DNA of 6,892 nt. Source: Thermoplasmata archaeon (lineage in GTDB: Archaea > Thermoplasmatota > Thermoplasmata > Lutacidiplasmatales > UBA184). Location: contig JASHWL010000219.1 of assembly GCA_030044105.1 (NCBI GenBank), positions 1 through 6,892 of the forward strand, given 5' to 3'. A model generated the notes under the pieces. The model did no database searches and was not told the origin of the DNA. It worked only from the letters and a program-made list of their open reading frames with translations. Shown in pieces: positions 5,551-6,892 of this stretch. How positions within the stretch are numbered: the first letter of the stretch is position 1; the number at the start of each line of letters is the position of its first letter. The position numbers and the translations under genes were made by a program.

Positions 5551-5566
5551 CTCTTACCTTTTGAGG
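5551..5566. promoter_or_regulatory. Divergent promoter element between the thioredoxin-like and lipoate-ligase-like genes
   Basis: CTCTTACCTTTTGAGG is the only AT-rich stretch in the 58-bp gap and sits exactly in its middle. Its centre (about 5559) is 29 nt from the plus-strand GTG at 5588 and 30 nt from the minus-strand ATG at 5529. Both distances fit leaderless archaeal transcripts. It does not match a strong TATA box in either direction. Confidence 0.55.
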
Positions 5567-5587
5567 CAGGTCGGCTCCTCCCGCATC

Positions 5588-6298
5588 GTGCCCTCTCCCC
5601 CTCAGGATCCGCGAGAAGAGGCCCCGAATCCGAGCGATCGGGGCGAGCTCTCGGCCGCCGAGAACTTCGCCGAGGACGAGCGATGTCTGGAGGAGGGGGC
5701 GCCCGCCGCTCGCGCCGCCGCACTCGGAGACCGATCGCTCTCGGTGGGCGTCGCGACCCGAGCGGACTTCGCGCCGGCGGAGCGGGCGCGCGCGGCCAGC
5801 CTGCCGGTGCTCCGACGATCCACCGGCGGGTCCGGCGTGCTGCATCTTCCCGGGGACCTCGTCTGGTCCGTGGTCCTGCCCCGCTCGGATCCGCGCGCGG
5901 GGCGGGACTTCGTGCAGGCGTACGATCGGCTGGGGCGGGGCGTGGTCCGCTTCCTCCGGTCGCAGGGGCTCGACGCGCGCTGGATGCCCTCGCCTCCGCT
6001 CGCGCCGGACTACTGTGTCCTCAGCGGGAGGGGCGAGGTCGTCGCGGTGGGGGAGGGCGTGCTGGGCGGAGCCGCCCAGCACGCGACGCAGCGCGCGCTC
6101 CTCCACCAGGGGATGCTCGCGCGTCGCGTCGACCCCGAAGCGCTGGACGCTATCTTCGCGCTGCCGGCGTACACGCGCGAACGGCTCGTGGGGCTCGAGG
6201 AGCTCGGGATCACCGCGCCGGCTCCGCGCCTCGCCCGCGAGCTCGAGGCCGCGGTGCGCGAGGAGCTCGGGCTCGGCTCACGCGGCGCCGGGGCGTGA
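5588..6298 (+). CDS. Lipoate-protein ligase A-like (BPL/LplA/LipB fold) protein
   Basis: A 236-residue protein of the lipoate/biotin ligase superfamily, which attaches lipoyl or octanoyl groups to lysines of E2 and GcvH proteins, or moves them between carriers. Signatures: ENFAEDERCLEEG (25-37), equivalent to the N-terminal NMALDE motif; LRRSTGGSGVLHLPGDLVWSVV (75-96), the RRxTGGG..H acyl-adenylate pocket; DYCVLSGRGEVV (141-152); and GGAAQHATQRALLHQGML (160-177), equivalent to the GSAQ...HHGTLL block. The lysine that normally stands three residues before the G of GSAQ is missing; Val158 (GTG at 6059-6061) is there instead, so activity is uncertain. Cys143 could be a thioester-forming residue as in amidotransferase-type relatives, but this is speculation. 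The start is GTG at 5588, about 29 nt after the promoter element, likely leaderless. No separate LplB-type partner is in the window. The 3' end overlaps the convergent amidohydrolase gene by 21 bp. Confidence 0.82.
   Translation: MPSPPQDPREEAPNPSDRGELSAAENFAEDERCLEEGAPAARAAALGDRSLSVGVATRADFAPAERARAASLPVLRRSTGGSGVLHLPGDLVWSVVLPRSDPRAGRDFVQAYDRLGRGVVRFLRSQGLDARWMPSPPLAPDYCVLSGRGEVVAVGEGVLGGAAQHATQRALLHQGMLARRVDPEALDAIFALPAYTRERLVGLEELGITAPAPRLARELEAAVREELGLGSRGAGA
6057..6084. repeat. Near-perfect 28-bp palindrome inside the ligase-like gene
   Basis: Two 13-base arms, GCGTGCTGGGCGG (6057-6069) and CCGCCCAGCACGC (6072-6084), are exact reverse complements separated only by AG. The repeat lies fully within the coding sequence (residues about 157-166) and encodes the GVLGGAAQHA segment of the catalytic block. 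An mRNA or single-stranded DNA hairpin here would be very stable. Confidence 0.85.
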
Positions 6299-6892
6299 GG
6301 CCCAGAGCGAGTTCGCGGCCGACTCGGCATCCGCCCGGATGCGATCCCACTCGCCGCGCACGAGCCGGCGGGACTCCACCACGGGCGCGCCCGCGACGTA
6401 GACGGAGTCGATCGCCTCGTCGGCGGCCGCGTAGGCGAGGTGGGAGACGATCGCCTCGGGTCGCGCCGGCAGCAGCGTCGGATGGTCCAGGCGCACGAGC
6501 GAGAAGTCCGCCTGCTTCCCCACCTCGATCGAGCCGAGGTCGTCCGCGCGGCCCAGCAGGCGTGCGCCCTCGATGGTGGCGAGGTCCAGCAGCTCCTGGG
6601 CCGAGAGCGCGGTCGCGTCCCACCGGTGGTTCTTCTGGACGAGGCCGGCGAGGTGCATCTCGCGGAGCATCGAGAGGCCGTTGTTGCTCACGACCGAGTC
6701 CGTCCCGAGGCCCACGGTCGCGCCGGCCCGGCGCAGCTCGAGGATCGGCGCGACCCCGCCCGACGCGAGCTTCAGGTTGGAGCTGGCGCAGTGCGCGATC
6801 CCGACCGAGCGGCGGGCGAGCCGGTCGATCTCCTGGCCGGTGAGCCAGACCGCGTGCGCCGCGACCTGGCGCGGGCCGAGGAACCCGATCTC
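6278..6892 (-). CDS. Amidohydrolase, SAH/5'-methylthioadenosine deaminase family, C-terminal part
   Basis: The frame is open to the window edge, giving the last 204 residues of a roughly 420-residue metal-dependent deaminase. Visible marks, numbered from the first visible residue: IGFLGPRQVAAHAVWLT (2-18) with a metal-ligand-type His13; VGIAHCASSNLKLASG (30-45); VGLGTDSVVSNN (60-71) with the conserved catalytic/metal-binding Asp65; then ELLDLATIEGARLLG (about 98-112), and LGSIEVGKQADFSLVRLD, the return of the chain to the small beta domain. The combination SNLKLASG plus GTDxxxSNN is typical of S-adenosylhomocysteine/5'-methylthioadenosine/5'-deoxyadenosine deaminases (MtaD/DadD), which salvage products of SAM-dependent and radical-SAM reactions. 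Other chlorohydrolase-type amidohydrolases share these blocks, so the substrate is not settled. The GTG at 6715 is internal and not the start. It converges with the lipoate-ligase-like gene. Confidence 0.9.
   Translation of the reverse strand, partial: EIGFLGPRQVAAHAVWLTGQEIDRLARRSVGIAHCASSNLKLASGGVAPILELRRAGATVGLGTDSVVSNNGLSMLREMHLAGLVQKNHRWDATALSAQELLDLATIEGARLLGRADDLGSIEVGKQADFSLVRLDHPTLLPARPEAIVSHLAYAAADEAIDSVYVAGAPVVESRRLVRGEWDRIRADAESAANSLWASRPGAA

Noticed and set aside
5062..6843. A 593-codon open frame on the plus strand
   Set aside because: It is a shadow produced by high GC: it crosses three recognisable genes on both strands, is extremely Arg-rich and has no domain.
1..6892. CRISPR array, transposon, phage or defence genes
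   Set aside because: No spaced direct repeats, transposase or integrase motifs, or recognisable defence domains are present on either strand.

Overview
The window looks like a piece of a very GC-rich archaeal genome. The evidence is a Nop5-type C/D-box RNP core protein at 3973-5016, an initiator tRNA with archaeal features (A1-U72 pair, three G-C pairs in the anticodon stem, no encoded CCA) that is apparently interrupted by a small intron, a tRNA-Thr with U73, and AT-rich box A-like elements about 25-30 nt upstream of start codons, which implies mostly leaderless mRNAs. The proteins lack the strong acidic bias of haloarchaea. Together with a fatty-acid/acyl-CoA catabolic gene content, this suggests a high-GC lineage of Thermoplasmatota from soil or sediment. 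That placement is inference and cannot be proved from the window.

Layout, left to right. A FadI-like thiolase runs off the left edge (minus strand, 1-422). Upstream of it on the same strand is initiator tRNA-Met (542-644) with a 28-nt insertion in the D-loop that folds like a splicing motif, and its own TATA box (669-677). A membrane-anchored, probably secreted orphan protein follows on the plus strand (937-1506), then a small YciI-like protein (1754-2044). That gene converges on a YoaK/DUF1275 membrane protein (minus, 2075-2779). Next come tRNA-Thr(GGU) (2938-3010) and an enoyl-CoA hydratase (3026-3901), both minus. A symmetric TATA element at 3919-3936 separates the hydratase from divergent nop5. 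Nop5 converges on, and overlaps by 39 bp, a CxxC thioredoxin-fold protein (minus, 4978-5529). A 58-bp divergent promoter region lies between that gene and a lipoate-ligase-like protein (plus, 5588-6298). The last gene is the C-terminal two-fifths or so of an SAH/MTA-deaminase-family amidohydrolase (minus, 6278 to the right edge).

The genes do not form one operon. Most are single units in alternating orientation, packed tightly with tail-to-tail overlaps and head-to-head promoters. Shared themes are acyl-CoA beta-oxidation (thiolase and hydratase, not adjacent), RNA modification/translation (nop5 and two tRNAs), and cofactor or metabolite handling (lipoyl transfer, adenosyl salvage, thiol redox).

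I see no CRISPR array, transposase, phage gene or defence cassette, and I cannot honestly claim a new multi-gene system. The points most worth a second look are the D-loop insertion in initiator tRNA, and the 28-bp near-perfect palindrome inside the lipoate-ligase-like gene, which coincides with loss of that family's conserved lysine.
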